In this document: one piece after another, positions 53,825-63,301 of the stretch | How the letters are laid out: every line of letters starts with the position of its first letter | How positions within the stretch are numbered: position 1 is the stretch's first letter | Source of the DNA: Paenibacillus sp. FJAT-26967 | GTDB taxonomy: Bacteria > Bacillota > Bacilli > Paenibacillales > NBRC-103111 | NCBI RefSeq assembly: GCF_001541095.1 | Contig: NZ_LMXH01000004.1 | Location: 124,001-188,000, forward strand | DNA: 64,000 bases | Direction of reading: 5' to 3' | Notes under the pieces: model-generated | The model's input: the letters and a program-made list of their open reading frames with translations, nothing else | Databases searched by the model: none | What the model was told of the DNA's origin: nothing | Translations under genes and position numbers: made by a program

Positions 53825-55036
53825 TCACGGCAGGCTTGCCATGAAGCGGGAAGGAATGCCGGCCTGGACGGTAAATACGAAGACCGCTCCCTCCTTGACG
53901 TTGCTTTTGGCATAGATGGTGCCGCCCATCAGATTCACCAGCGTTTTGCAGATAGAGAGTCCGAGTCCCGTGCCGCCGAATTTGCGGTTAATGGTCGCGT
54001 CAATCTGTGTGAAGGGCTGGAACAAATGATTCATTTTGTCGTGAGGGATACCGATACCGGTATCTTCAACAATAAATTCAAGGTGGATGATATTGCCGCT
54101 TATTTCCCGTTTGTTCACGTAGACAGTTACACTGCCGGCCTCTGTGAACTTAACCGCATTGCCGATCAGATTGTTGAGCACCTGTCTTAGCCGGTTCGAA
54201 TCTCCGATGAGTATTTCCGGAATCTCAGGATCGATATGCGTCTCCAGAGTCAGGTTGCGCTCACGGGCAAGGGCCCTGAATAAATCGGTCGTCTCTTTCA
54301 TGCAGGATTTCAAATCGAACGGCTCATAATCGAGCTCCATTTTGCCGGATTCGATTTTGGTGAAATCAAGGATATGATTCATGACAGAGAGGAGAGCGTG
54401 CCCGCTCGTATGAATAATCTCGGCCATTTCCGCGTCATCCTGCTTTAGATCGGAAGCCTTCAGAATATCGGACATCGCGATAATTCCATTCAGCGGAGTC
54501 CGGATCTCGTGACTCATCATGGCCAGGAAGCCCGATTTAATCCTAGAGGCGACCTCGGCCGTTTCCTTGAGCTGGGTCAGCACGCGGTTGGCCTCCGCCA
54601 GCTCCAGAGCTTGCTCCTGGAGCTCGTTTGTTTTGATCTGCAGCTCTTTGTGCGCCTTATACAGCCGGACAAAACCTTCGATTTTGCTCCTCAACACGCC
54701 GGAATGAAAAGGCTTCGTCAAATAATCGATCGCTCCTGCCGTATAAGCTTTCATATAATCTTCAACCTCAGGGGTAAGAGCCGTCAGGAAAATAATCGGA
54801 ATATCCTTTGATTTTTTACGCATTTTGATCCGTTCCGCGGTTTCAAACCCGTTCATATCCGGCATCATGACATCCATGATAATAAGAGCATACTCGTTTT
54901 CCAGCAAAAATTTCAAAGCTTCCATTCCGGAAGATGCCCGGATCAGTTGATAGGACGTCTCAACCAGCAGAGCTTGTATCGTAAGAAAGTCCTCGGGTCG
55001 GTCGTCGACTAATAAAATGCGAATTGGATATTCCAT
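53825..55036 (-). CDS. Response regulator-histidine kinase hybrid (REC-HisKA-HATPase)
   Basis: 403 residues from the ATG at 55036, after GGGGGA; a TTG at 55054 is less likely. The receiver comes first, with D55 in IIMDVMMPD and K in YLTKPF. A coiled linker ([23 protein letters not shown]) leads to HisKA with H176 in [10 protein letters not shown]. The HATPase has [18 protein letters not shown] and [14 protein letters not shown]. There is no transmembrane segment, so it is cytoplasmic. The order receiver-then-kinase suggests it receives phosphate from the large hybrid kinase encoded 43 bases upstream and passes it on. The final target is not in the window. Confidence 0.92.
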   Translation of the reverse strand: MEYPIRILLVDDRPEDFLTIQALLVETSYQLIRASSGMEALKFLLENEYALIIMDVMMPDMNGFETAERIKMRKKSKDIPIIFLTALTPEVEDYMKAYTAGAIDYLTKPFHSGVLRSKIEGFVRLYKAHKELQIKTNELQEQALELAEANRVLTQLKETAEVASRIKSGFLAMMSHEIRTPLNGIIAMSDILKASDLKQDDAEMAEIIHTSGHALLSVMNHILDFTKIESGKMELDYEPFDLKSCMKETTDLFRALARERNLTLETHIDPEIPEILIGDSNRLRQVLNNLIGNAVKFTEAGSVTVYVNKREISGNIIHLEFIVEDTGIGIPHDKMNHLFQPFTQIDATINRKFGGTGLGLSICKTLVNLMGGTIYAKSNVKEGAVFVFTVQAGIPSRFMASLP

Positions 55037-55079
55037 TATAATCCCCCGTAACAAGCTGGCATGTATGATTGCATCGGAT

Positions 55080-58000
55080 TTATTTGATCAACCAGGTTTT
55101 GAGCATACTGACTAATTGCGTCGTGTTAATCGGTTTCGAGATATAATCGGAGGCGCCTGCCTGCAGGCACTTGATCCGGTCCTCTTCCATTGCTCTGGCA
55201 GTCAGAGCGATAATGACGATTTTCTCGAAGTCCGGTATTTTGCGGATCTCCCTCATGGTTTCGTAGCCATCCATCTCCGGCATCATGATATCCATGAAAA
55301 TCAGGTCAACCTCAGGATGGTTCTGCAAATTAGTAAGAGCCTCTTTGCCGTTCTGGGCAAATGTTATATTCATGTTATACCCTTCAAGCACGCTGGATAA
55401 AGCAAAAATATTCCGCATATCGTCATCCACCAGAAGAATGTTCTTCCCCTGGAAGGCAGCTTCGGGATTATGAAGCTTCTCGATCAGCTGCTGTTTGTCG
55501 GCCGGCAGATCCGCATGTTTGCGGTGCAGGTAAAGAGCGGTCTCATCATAGAGCCGTTCCATGGACTTTACATTCTTGATGACGATGCTTTCGGCATAGT
55601 GATGCAGGTTCTGTTCATCCTGCTTGCTTAATTCTTTGCCTGTAAATATTATAACCGGCAGCGTCTGGAGCTTGCGGTTGGTCTTGACCTGCTCCAGCAG
55701 ATCGAAGCCGGAAATATCGGACAGCCCCAGATCAAGCACCATGCAGTCAAAATGGTTGGAAGCCAGCTGCTCCAGCGCTTCCCGTCCGGTTGCCACGGCG
55801 ACGACGTTCACATCGGGGTGGGCAATGAAGGCCACGACGCTATTGCGCAGATCCGGGTTGTCTTCGACAATCAGCAAGCTTTTGGCAGGCCGGCGGATAT
55901 AGGATTCGATCTGGAGGAAGGCCGCTTCGAGCTCGTGGACATCGTTCGGCTTCTTCCAGAAGGCCAAGGCTCCCATGGCAAGTCCCTGCTGATTCTCCTC
56001 TGCGGTCGAGATAATATGAATCGGGATATGCCGCAGCTCGGGCCGGCCTTTCAAACGGCTGATGATGGACCAGCCGTCAAGTACGGGAAGCTGGGTGTCG
56101 AGCAGAATGGCATCCGGTTTGTAGGCATGAGCCAGGGCCAAGCCCTGATCGCCTTGGGAGGCGACAATGGCTTTGAACCCTCTTTGCCGGGCTAGCTTCA
56201 GCAGGATGGCCGCGAATTCGGCTTCCTCTTCGATGATCAGCAGCAAAGTGTCCTCGGGCTGCAGATTAGCCCGGTCATCTTCCATTTCCGATAGCTGGAG
56301 CAGCTTCGGATTGGATATTGAAATATCCGGTATGAAAGATTCCTGGAACCGGTTCTTATCTTTGTTGGCCTGTTCCGATGCGGAAGTAGCGCTTGCCGCT
56401 GCCGCTTCCGAGCTGCCTGAGGCCGTTTGTGCGGCTTGCAGGTACACGGAGAAAGTACTGCCCTTGCCCTCCGCCGACTCTACTTCGATGCGTCCGCCAA
56501 GAAGGGCGGCCAGCTCCCGGCAGATGGTCAGGCCCAGGCCTGTGCCGCCATATTTGCGGCTGGTGGTGCCGTCCGCCTGCTGGAACGCCTCGAAGATGCT
56601 CTCCAGCTTGGATGCCGGGATGCCGATGCCCGTATCGCTGACGGAGAAGACAATCTCGTTCGCCACGGACTTCCCGTCCTTGCCGTATGGCGAGGATGGG
56701 GAGGGGGTTCCGTGTATGGAAAGCTTAACCGCACCCGTCTCTGTAAACTTCAGTGCATTGGATAGAAGATTGTTCAATATTTGCTGCAGTCTGTGCCCGT
56801 CCGTCAGGAAACTCTCGGGCAGGCTATTGTCGCAGTAAATATCGAACTCGATATTCTTCTCCCGGGCCTGCTGCTCGAAATGACGGTAGAAATGACTGCT
56901 GATGTCTTTCAGATATACCGGCTCGATGACTGCGGTCATTTTACCGACCTCCAGTTTAGCGAGATCCAGGATTTCGTCAATCAGAGTGAGCAGGTCCTTC
57001 CCGGCTGAGAATATCGTATGAATGTACTCAAGCTGTCTGGCCCCCAGGTTCCCCTCTTTATTCTCTGCGAGAATTTGGGAAAGGATTAGCAGACTGTTGA
57101 GGGGCGTCCGAAGCTCATGGGAAACGTTCGCCAGAAATTCGGATTTATACTGGGCTGCCATGAAGATTTCATCGGCCTGCTCTTTAATTTCAACTTTTTG
57201 CTGCTCGGTCAGTTCGACCTGCTTCTTTAAATACTCGTTAGAGGCGGACAGCTCCTCCGCTTGTTTCTTGAGCTCCTCGGCCTGTTCGGCAATCTCTGTC
57301 TTCTGGACTTCGGTCAGCTCCATCTGCTCCTGCAGATGTTTGTTGGAAGCGAACAATTCATCGGCTTGTTCTTTAAGTTCGTCCGCCTGCTGTTTAATTT
57401 CTTCTTTCTGAAGCTCGGTGATCTTCATTTGGTCCTGAAGCTGTTCGTTGGATTCGTACAGGCTGTCGGCCTGCATCTGGAGCTCTTCGGTTTGCGCCTG
57501 CAGCTCCTCGGTCTGGCTTTCGAGCTCTTCCGCCTGCATCTGGAGCTCCTCCGTTTGGGCTTGAAGCTCCTCGGTTTGGGTCTCAAGCTCTTCCTTCTGG
57601 AGCTGGGTTTCCTGCAGCAGAACCCCGATCCTTGCGATATCCGACAAGGTGTTCAGCAGAATGCCCATATTGGCGCTGGTCTGATGGATTAATTGTCGCT
57701 CCTTATCGGTGAATTCCCGCAAGGAGGCCAGTTCGATGACCGCGACTACTTCATCCTCATAGAGGACGGGGACGATGATGAGCGTCTTGGGTTTCGTTTC
57801 GCCGAGAGCGGAATGGATTGTAATATATCCGTCCGGCAGGTCATGCAGCAGGATAGGGTTCTTATCCCGCGCGCACTGCCCGACCAGCCCAATGCCCGGA
57901 GCAATGGGTTCCTGGGGGGCCGTTATATCCTTGTAGGCATAGCCTGCGGCGAAGTGCAGCAAGTCATCCCGCTCTACATACAGAGCGCCGTAGGTCGCCT

Positions 58001-58472
58001 GTACCGACGATGCCAGCTTGCTGATGAATATCTCCGATGCGCGCTCGATCTGAACAGAACCTTGAAGGAGAATAGCCATTTCGGAGACATGGACATTAAT
58101 CCAAGTCTGTTCCTCCGCCTTCAGCCGCAGAATGCGTTCTTCTTCGGTCTTGTGATAGAGGTCCACAGCAAGAGATCGGAACGACTGCGCCAACTGCCCG
58201 AACTCGTCGCCGGCCTCAGCGGAACGATCGGCGGGATTGACGGAGCCGTGCGCCATATCATGAGCGATCTGGGAGACTCTACGCATTCCGTTATTAATGC
58301 CGCGGTGAACACCTATGATCAGATATGCGCCAACGAGAAGTCCGACTAAACCTATCACTAATGACAGAGCCAGCGGGACTCCATCTAAGAACAAACATGC
58401 AATTGTGGTTAAGCCGCCTATAGCCAGAATTGAAATGGCGGTGCCCAACCAGACCTTCCATTTTATATTCAT
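55080..58472 (-). CDS. Large hybrid histidine kinase (TM-HAMP-GAF-coiled coil-HisKA-HATPase-three receivers)
   Basis: 1130 residues. Two N-terminal helices (about 8-55) with almost no extracellular loop, then HAMP (to about 108) and GAF (about 137-285). The long coiled coil at 290-450 is built from EELQ-type repeats. HisKA has H452 in VSHELRTPL; HATPase runs about 555-690 with DTGIGIP and GGTGLGLTI. Three receivers follow: the first (about 745-860) has LLDTQLP, the second (about 870-985) has MVLDLGLSD with a Lys in IVIKN, the third has D1061 in FMDIMMP. Sensing must be intracellular or within the membrane. It forms an operon with the receiver-kinase downstream. Such proteins are close to stress or developmental phosphorelays. 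Confidence 0.93.
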   Translation of the reverse strand: MNIKWKVWLGTAISILAIGGLTTIACLFLDGVPLALSLVIGLVGLLVGAYLIIGVHRGINNGMRRVSQIAHDMAHGSVNPADRSAEAGDEFGQLAQSFRSLAVDLYHKTEEERILRLKAEEQTWINVHVSEMAILLQGSVQIERASEIFISKLASSVQATYGALYVERDDLLHFAAGYAYKDITAPQEPIAPGIGLVGQCARDKNPILLHDLPDGYITIHSALGETKPKTLIIVPVLYEDEVVAVIELASLREFTDKERQLIHQTSANMGILLNTLSDIARIGVLLQETQLQKEELETQTEELQAQTEELQMQAEELESQTEELQAQTEELQMQADSLYESNEQLQDQMKITELQKEEIKQQADELKEQADELFASNKHLQEQMELTEVQKTEIAEQAEELKKQAEELSASNEYLKKQVELTEQQKVEIKEQADEIFMAAQYKSEFLANVSHELRTPLNSLLILSQILAENKEGNLGARQLEYIHTIFSAGKDLLTLIDEILDLAKLEVGKMTAVIEPVYLKDISSHFYRHFEQQAREKNIEFDIYCDNSLPESFLTDGHRLQQILNNLLSNALKFTETGAVKLSIHGTPSPSSPYGKDGKSVANEIVFSVSDTGIGIPASKLESIFEAFQQADGTTSRKYGGTGLGLTICRELAALLGGRIEVESAEGKGSTFSVYLQAAQTASGSSEAAAASATSASEQANKDKNRFQESFIPDISISNPKLLQLSEMEDDRANLQPEDTLLLIIEEEAEFAAILLKLARQRGFKAIVASQGDQGLALAHAYKPDAILLDTQLPVLDGWSIISRLKGRPELRHIPIHIISTAEENQQGLAMGALAFWKKPNDVHELEAAFLQIESYIRRPAKSLLIVEDNPDLRNSVVAFIAHPDVNVVAVATGREALEQLASNHFDCMVLDLGLSDISGFDLLEQVKTNRKLQTLPVIIFTGKELSKQDEQNLHHYAESIVIKNVKSMERLYDETALYLHRKHADLPADKQQLIEKLHNPEAAFQGKNILLVDDDMRNIFALSSVLEGYNMNITFAQNGKEALTNLQNHPEVDLIFMDIMMPEMDGYETMREIRKIPDFEKIVIIALTARAMEEDRIKCLQAGASDYISKPINTTQLVSMLKTWLIK
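57420..57620 (-). repeat. In-gene tandem repeats encoding EELQ-type coiled coil
   Basis: Repeats of 21 and 42 bases encode [21 protein letters not shown] units within the large hybrid kinase. Their near identity makes length change by recombination likely. Confidence 0.8.
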
Positions 58473-58564
58473 GCCTTTCCACCTTGCCTTTCTTCAATAA
58501 TGCAATTATAACTTTCCCGGGCGGACATGGGTAGTGCGGGCTTTGATCAGGAACGGATGCATAT

Positions 58565-58602
58565 AAAAAAAGCCTGCCATCGGATTCATGAGGATGACAG
58601 GC
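58565..58602 (-). terminator. Terminator of the yedE-yedF operon
   Basis: On the minus strand GCCTGTCATC pairs with GATGGCAGGC (one mismatch) over an 11-base loop, followed by seven T. Confidence 0.88.
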
Positions 58603-58646
58603 GGCGTTCGATAATAGCCGGTATAGAATAAGGGATGAAGAACGAA

Positions 58647-58874
58647 CTATGCCGTGATATAGAACATAAATTCCTGTCCGTTCTTAACAGGTTCTTGCGC
58701 AAGCGTATATCCGTGCTTAATGACTTCCTCCGGAACGTTGCGGAAGGCAGCCGGACAGTCTGCGATAACTTGAAGCAGCTGGCCTTTTTTCATATCGCGC
58801 AGAGTTTCCAGTGTGTAAATAACAGGATAAGGACAAGATTCTCCTCTGAGATCAAGCGTATAATCTATGGACAT
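58647..58874 (-). CDS. yedF: TusA-family protein YedF/TsuB-like
   Basis: 75 residues from the ATG at 58874, with GGGGA upstream inside the end of the previous gene. The TusA fold has its conserved cysteine in DLRGESCPYPVIYTLETL, then KKGQLLQVIADCPAAFRNVPEEVIKHGY. The cysteine carries persulfide in TusA proteins. It is two bases from a YedE/YeeE membrane gene; E. coli YeeD (TsuB) next to YeeE (TsuA) supports thiosulfate uptake. Selenium-related YedF proteins are an alternative. Confidence 0.9.
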   Translation of the reverse strand: MSIDYTLDLRGESCPYPVIYTLETLRDMKKGQLLQVIADCPAAFRNVPEEVIKHGYTLAQEPVKNGQEFMFYITA

Positions 58875-58876
58875 GG

Positions 58877-60082
58877 TTATAGTCCCCTTTCTTTTTTGAA
58901 CCCCGTGCCGAAACGGTAGTTTTTCTGCCAATAAACAGCGACCGCGAAACCGATGCCAAGCAGCAGCAGCGTCACAAGTAGGGCGCCTGCCGGCCCCATG
59001 ACGGGGATGAGATTAATCGGCGAGCCGCTCTTGACGAGCAGGTTGTATATGCCCATATGGTCCCAGGCATAGGCAAGCGCAGTGGCTCCCAGAATGTTGC
59101 CGGCGAATACCGGCAGGAAGACAACTTGGCCTTCCATCAGCCTGTACATCATACCGGTTTCGCAGCCGGCAGCCATGACGATTCCCACGCCGAACAGTAC
59201 GCCGCCGACAAACGTGCTCGGAGCCGCTATCTTGGTGATTGGCTCAAGCCCGTAATAAAGGATAATGAACAAGGTAGCGACCGAGCTGACGGCCATGCCA
59301 AGCGCAATAGCTTTGGTCATGGTGGCGCGCCCGCTGATCCACAGATCACGGAACGCAGAAGTGAAGCAGATCTGCCCTCTTTCAATCAGGATGCCGAAGG
59401 CGGCGCCGAAGATAGCAGCTATGCCCAGCATGGTTCTGCCGGTCAAGAAGAAGTAAAGGATCAGTCCCGCATACGCAAGGGCGACCAGAGCGCCGATGAG
59501 CGGCTGGATCCGTGCAGACTTGCGGGAGGGGGACGCAGGCTTGCCGCTTCCTTTCCGCAGGATGGGTTTGCCTTTCCACCAGGTAGTGCTCACCACTTTG
59601 GCACCCAGATAGGTCCCTAGGGCAGTCGCCACAATAAAAATCCAGGAATGAAGCGAGAATTGGGGCACGCCTGTAAAAAACGCAGCCAGATTGCATCCCA
59701 AGGCTAGACGGGCTCCGAATCCGGCGATAACCCCTCCAATAAAGCCTTGAACATAACGCCGCTTTTGTTTAGGTATTCTTATCTTGAACGAATTGCTGAG
59801 AAGAATCGTGATCAGCGCCCCGATAAACATTCCCCAGACAATCCAGCCGTCGGTTCGGGTGAACGTAGTCCCATTCATTTTGATAAGATTAAAATAAGCC
59901 CACCCTGAGATGTCCACGCCAAAAAACTCCAATATGTGCCCGCCGAGCCGGGTGAATTCGCCTGTCACGGCCCATACGGTGCTGGTAAGTCCGAAATACA
60001 AAGCACTCAGCACCCCGGCAAGCCCCATGGCAACATACGGGCTCCAGTAATTGTTGAATACTTTATTCCATACAAGTTTCAT
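58877..60082 (-). CDS. yedE: YeeE/YedE-family membrane transporter (thiosulfate uptake, TsuA-like)
   Basis: 402 residues from the ATG at 60082, after GAGGGGA. About ten helices in two inverted halves. The cysteine-bearing motifs of the family are present: LALGCNLAAFFTG, RGQICFTSAFRD and AAGCETGMMYRLMEGQV. In structurally studied TsuA such cysteines line a relay for thiosulfate entry. The length is above the short SoxT-like forms and fits YedE. It is coupled to the TusA-like yedF. Whether the cargo is thiosulfate or another sulfur or selenium species is inferred. Confidence 0.88.
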   Translation of the reverse strand: MKLVWNKVFNNYWSPYVAMGLAGVLSALYFGLTSTVWAVTGEFTRLGGHILEFFGVDISGWAYFNLIKMNGTTFTRTDGWIVWGMFIGALITILLSNSFKIRIPKQKRRYVQGFIGGVIAGFGARLALGCNLAAFFTGVPQFSLHSWIFIVATALGTYLGAKVVSTTWWKGKPILRKGSGKPASPSRKSARIQPLIGALVALAYAGLILYFFLTGRTMLGIAAIFGAAFGILIERGQICFTSAFRDLWISGRATMTKAIALGMAVSSVATLFIILYYGLEPITKIAAPSTFVGGVLFGVGIVMAAGCETGMMYRLMEGQVVFLPVFAGNILGATALAYAWDHMGIYNLLVKSGSPINLIPVMGPAGALLVTLLLLGIGFAVAVYWQKNYRFGTGFKKERGL

Positions 60083-60233
60083 CGTGCTTAAATCCCCTCT
60101 ATCATTAATACAACTATTTAATTCTACTACAAATGCTCCCCGGATTTGCGTATTATTTTCTAGAAGGATTGTCAGATTAGTTAAAGCGGAGCCGATATAT
60201 GGAAGCCGGCGGTATATAGGAGGGAGCGGGGCC

Positions 60234-60981
60234 ATGATTCTATCCAGTGAATTTGAAACCTACACAGCAGCCTTAAGAGCCCTGCCGGTGTATACAAGCC
60301 TCACCAAAGAACAATTGCTGACGGAAGAGTTCCTGATCGAACGATGCGGGCCTGCAGACATGTACTATGCCCCGCATAATGAATATATGAATCGGTCGGC
60401 CCAGGTAGTCATCATTGGTTTGACGCCGGGGTGGACTCAGATGAAAGCAGCTTTTGAAGAAGCCAGACGCGGGCTGGAGCTGGGCCTCACTCATGAGGCA
60501 ATAAGCAGAGCGGCCAAGGAAAAGGCGTCGTTCGCAGGGACGATGAGACACAATCTGACCGGGATGCTGAACAGGCTGGAACTGCACCACTACTTGGGCA
60601 TTCCGTCCTGCGGGGGACTGTTTCTGGAGCATCGGAACCTGCTGCACACCACTTCTTTGCTCCGTTATCCTGTCTTCATTGGAGAGAAGAACTACACCGG
60701 ATCGAACCCGGATTTGCTGAAAACCGCTTTCTTAAGAGAGCGTTCCCTTGCTTTCCTTGCAGAAGAACTCTGTCTGCTGGATCAGCCTCTTATTATTCCT
60801 CTGGGAAAAACGGTCGAAGGTTGTTCTGCACCTCGCCAGGCAGGAAGGCATATTGGACCCCGTCCGTTGTTTATGGGGGTTTCCGCATCCTTCCGGTGCC
60901 AAAGGGCACAGACTGAAGCAGTTTAACGCCAATTTGGAAGAGATGAGAAGGCGGTTAAGGGAGATCGGCGGGCAGAGATGA
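60234..60981 (+). pseudogene. Uracil-DNA-glycosylase-superfamily protein, frameshifted near the C-terminus
   Basis: The first frame starts at the ATG at 60234, after AGGAGGG, and has VVIIGLTPGWTQM, placed like the water-activating motif of UDG enzymes. After PLGKTVE near 60817 the frame runs into unrelated sequence to 60926. Another frame continues the expected protein to 60981: VVLHLARQEG, then WGFPHPSGAKGHR, the second UDG-type motif, and a helical end. A net loss of two bases (or gain of one) at about 60817 explains this. It is either a pseudogene or a base-call error in this assembly. The intact protein would be about 249 residues. Confidence 0.7.
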
Positions 60982-61022
60982 CGACAGAGCGACAGATTAC
61001 CCCGTGAATCGTAATGGGATCG

Positions 61023-61056
61023 AAAAAGAACTAACTTCCGTAACGGAAGTTAGTTC
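61023..61056 (-). terminator. Perfect terminator of the small membrane-protein gene
   Basis: A 14-base perfect dyad (GAACTAACTTCCGT and complement, one central base) is followed on the minus strand by TTTTT. The stop codon of the small frame lies within the stem. Confidence 0.8.
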
Positions 61057-61163
61057 AGACGAATAATATTGTTAGTCATGCCTACATACAGCAAGAGGAA
61101 TAATATAAGGAATATGGCAGAAGCAGTGAGCAAAAATATTGCTAATATTCTACTCTTATTTAT
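61050..61163 (-). CDS. 37-residue membrane protein with an apparent AUA start
   Basis: The frame reads (M)NKSRILAIFLLTASAIF then LILFLLLYVGMTNNIIRLN: a basic start, one long transmembrane helix and a polar tail. No ATG, GTG or TTG exists at its beginning; the codon at the right place is ATA, nine bases after AAAGGTGG. The unit is otherwise complete: extended -10 at 61217-61225, ribosome site, frame and terminator. Either AUA (known for a few bacterial genes such as infC-type starts) is used, or an ATG has mutated. Divergent from the HxlR gene. Function unknown. Confidence 0.5.
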   Translation of the reverse strand: MNKSRILAIFLLTASAIFLILFLLLYVGMTNNIIRLN

Positions 61164-61216
61164 GCAAATCCACCACCTTTCCTAATTAGTATATATCTGG
61201 AAACAGGGACCGTGAT

Positions 61217-61225
61217 ATTATAGCA
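61217..61225 (-). promoter_or_regulatory. Extended -10 promoter of the small membrane-protein gene
   Basis: On the minus strand TGCTATAAT matches the extended -10 exactly, about 55 bases before the presumed start. The -35 is weak. Confidence 0.55.
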
Positions 61226-61281
61226 GAGTGAAACGGAGTTGTGTTTATTTTTTTAATTAATCCGATGCTGGGGGCAAGTAG

Positions 61282-61596
61282 ATGATGGCTATTCAATATG
61301 AGAAATGTCCGGTTGAGATTGCTGTTGATGCACTAAGCGGGAAGTGGAAGGTACTTGCACTATGGTATTTGCAGCACGAGACACTCCGGTTCAATGAGCT
61401 GCAGCGGCGTCTGCCAGGAGTTTCCCAGAAGGTGCTGTCTCAACAGTTGAAGGAATTGGAGAAGGATGGAATTATCGGACGGCAAGTTTTCGCAGAGATG
61501 CCTCCGCGTGTCGTTTACTTCATGACGGAGAAAGGGAAAGCAATGAAGCCGATTCTCAGCAGTCTTTTTACATGGGGTACAACGTTCAAACCGTAG
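61282..61596 (+). CDS. HxlR-family transcriptional regulator
   Basis: 104 residues (103 if the second ATG is used). Winged-helix HxlR signature: CPVEIAVDALSGKWKVLALWYLQHETLRFNELQRRLPGVSQKVLSQQLKELEKDGIIGR, with the Cys at position 9 found in many redox- or quinone-sensing members (YodB, HypR). The wing is MPPRVVYFMTEKG. The likely operator is the palindrome just downstream, ahead of the lipoprotein gene. Its own ribosome site is poor (GGGGGCA). Confidence 0.9.
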   Translation: MMAIQYEKCPVEIAVDALSGKWKVLALWYLQHETLRFNELQRRLPGVSQKVLSQQLKELEKDGIIGRQVFAEMPPRVVYFMTEKGKAMKPILSSLFTWGTTFKP

Positions 61597-61616
61597 GTGA
61601 ACCCTTAATTCTTACC

Positions 61617-61639
61617 TTTTGGTAACCCCGTTACCAAAA
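61617..61639. promoter_or_regulatory. Palindrome, probable HxlR operator
   Basis: TTTTGGTAAC and GTTACCAAAA flank CCC: a perfect 10-base dyad with no T tail after it, between the HxlR gene and the lipoprotein gene. Confidence 0.5.
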
Positions 61640-61721
61640 AGTGCCTTCTTGTGCAAGATATCCCTCTCTGGTCTAATGGACGTAGAGTCTAGAAAATATG
61701 GATCTAAGAGGGGGATTCAAT

Positions 61722-62552
61722 ATGTTTAAAAAAGCAATTCCGGTTATCGTGCTTACAACCGTTATGATTTTATCCGGCTGCAGCACGAATGCGGGTAGTC
61801 CGGCTGTGGACAAACTAGCCGAATTAAGTGATGAATTCAACGACAGCACCTCGCTGGCCCAATGGAAAAAAGCCGGAGATACTTTCCAGAATGGTTTCTA
61901 TTTAAGCAGAGCGGATAGCAACCAGACGAGCGAAGGGCACCTGTTCCTGGAGCCTACATCCGGTACTTGGTATGGAGTGAACACCGGACACCTTTCCTAC
62001 AAAACCATTACCGGTGACTTTGTTGCCACCATGAGGGTTAAAGTGACGGGTAAGAGCGCATCCGTTCCTTCCGGTGAGTTCGATATGGCCGGCTTGATGA
62101 TGCGGGCTCCCGGCGAGCCGGAGGGAACGGTTGTGCCCGATAACAAAGAGAACTGGGAGTACCTGACCACCGGAGGCAAGAACGGAACCAGACTCATTGA
62201 TTTTAAGCAAAATGTAAATAGTCAATTTATCTACAAAACAGAGAATGTACAAACGGAGTGGATCGAACTCAAGCTTGCAAGGATCGGCAGCAACGTCGTC
62301 AAACTGTACAAAGAAGAAGGGGGCCAGTGGAAGTTTGCGGACGCACACGAGCGGACGGATCTTCCGACTAAGCTGCAGGTAGGTTACTGCCTGCTTACGA
62401 ATCTGTCCGGTTATGCGGACAACCTGACGTACGTGGATTACATACGATTCAACGAACCGAAGCCATCCAAGGATCTCGCAAAGAAGCTGGAGTCCAAGAC
62501 GGTAGAGGAACAAGACTGGCTGGAGCTCCTCGGTACTGAAAAGGTGAAGTAA
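61722..62552 (+). CDS. Lipoprotein with a DUF1349-like concanavalin-A-type fold
   Basis: 276 residues from the ATG at 61722, after AGAGGGGG. The signal peptide KKAIPVIVLTTVMILSGCS ends in a lipobox (LSGC). The mature protein looks like DUF1349/GH-associated jelly-roll domains: DEFNDSTSLAQWKKAGD, then DFVATMRVKV, FDMAGLMMRAPGEP and the C-terminal VDYIRF. It is probably a carbohydrate-binding or hydrolase-like domain on the cell surface; no catalytic residues can be named. The HxlR gene and a palindrome stand immediately upstream. Confidence 0.8.
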   Translation: MFKKAIPVIVLTTVMILSGCSTNAGSPAVDKLAELSDEFNDSTSLAQWKKAGDTFQNGFYLSRADSNQTSEGHLFLEPTSGTWYGVNTGHLSYKTITGDFVATMRVKVTGKSASVPSGEFDMAGLMMRAPGEPEGTVVPDNKENWEYLTTGGKNGTRLIDFKQNVNSQFIYKTENVQTEWIELKLARIGSNVVKLYKEEGGQWKFADAHERTDLPTKLQVGYCLLTNLSGYADNLTYVDYIRFNEPKPSKDLAKKLESKTVEEQDWLELLGTEKVK

Positions 62553-62660
62553 GAAGAGTCCGCCAAGCCGGAATGTGTGAGATTCGTCCATGCAGAAACA
62601 GTCTGCGGATGAGCCTCGGATTCTCCGAAGCTGATGAGATAGAGCTGTATCCGTAGATTA

Positions 62661-62706
62661 AAGAGGCCTGCCGGCAGATTGATCCGAACCGGCAGGCTCT
62701 TATAAT
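62661..62706 (+). terminator. Terminator of the lipoprotein gene
   Basis: AGAGGCCTGCCGG pairs with CCGGCAGGCTCT (one bulge) over a 14-base loop, then TATAATTT. Confidence 0.75.
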
Positions 62707-62771
62707 TTCTGTCCCCTTCCATTATTCCCGACTAGGGACGGCAGTATTGCTATACATGAATAGAGCCTTCC

Positions 62772-63266
62772 CTATAACTTTCTTGCCCGGTTAATAAAAA
62801 ATGCAAGGATTAGCGCAAGCAGTAATAAAAAAACCGGCATCCCCCAGGCAAGCAGATTAAAATCATAATTCCTGGCTGTCACGTAGATCTGGGCACTGAT
62901 GCAGACAAAGAAGAGTACAATTTCTGATTTCATGATGTTGATCATCATGCGGGCATTCAAGTATTGATTCTTGCGATTTGACTCAGTCAGGTTGAAATAA
63001 TTATAGACATGAGGGTATCTCTCCAGCAGGGTCAGCACGATCCATACAACGCAGGCTAGTGCCATGGGCATCCAAATGTAAGCCTTGCCGCCGTACCGGT
63101 CGGGCTCCCCTCTTCCGTTGAAATGAATCGGGATTTCCGTAGGAATGTCTCTCCAGTACAGCGCTAGGAGGACAGCAGCGCCTGCTAGCAGCAGAACCGA
63201 CAGGAAGTCGGATATACGTTCGGGCACCGTTCGATCAATGATTAATTTAGGTTGGCTTACTTGCAT
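62772..63266 (-). CDS. DUF1648-domain membrane protein
   Basis: 164 residues, four transmembrane helices. The DUF1648 signature follows the first helix: LYWRDIPTEIPIHFNGRGEPDRYGGK, with IP-x-H-x-N-x-x-G-x-x-D. Proteins with this domain include the SdpI-type immunity proteins, though here the second SdpI half is missing. The role is unknown; immunity or envelope homeostasis would be guesses. It lies 35 bases downstream of a phosphoesterase gene on the same strand. Confidence 0.85.
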   Translation of the reverse strand: MQVSQPKLIIDRTVPERISDFLSVLLLAGAAVLLALYWRDIPTEIPIHFNGRGEPDRYGGKAYIWMPMALACVVWIVLTLLERYPHVYNYFNLTESNRKNQYLNARMMINIMKSEIVLFFVCISAQIYVTARNYDFNLLAWGMPVFLLLLALILAFFINRARKL

Positions 63267-63301
63267 AGAATCACCTCGCCTAATAGATATGCGGCTGCTG
63301 C

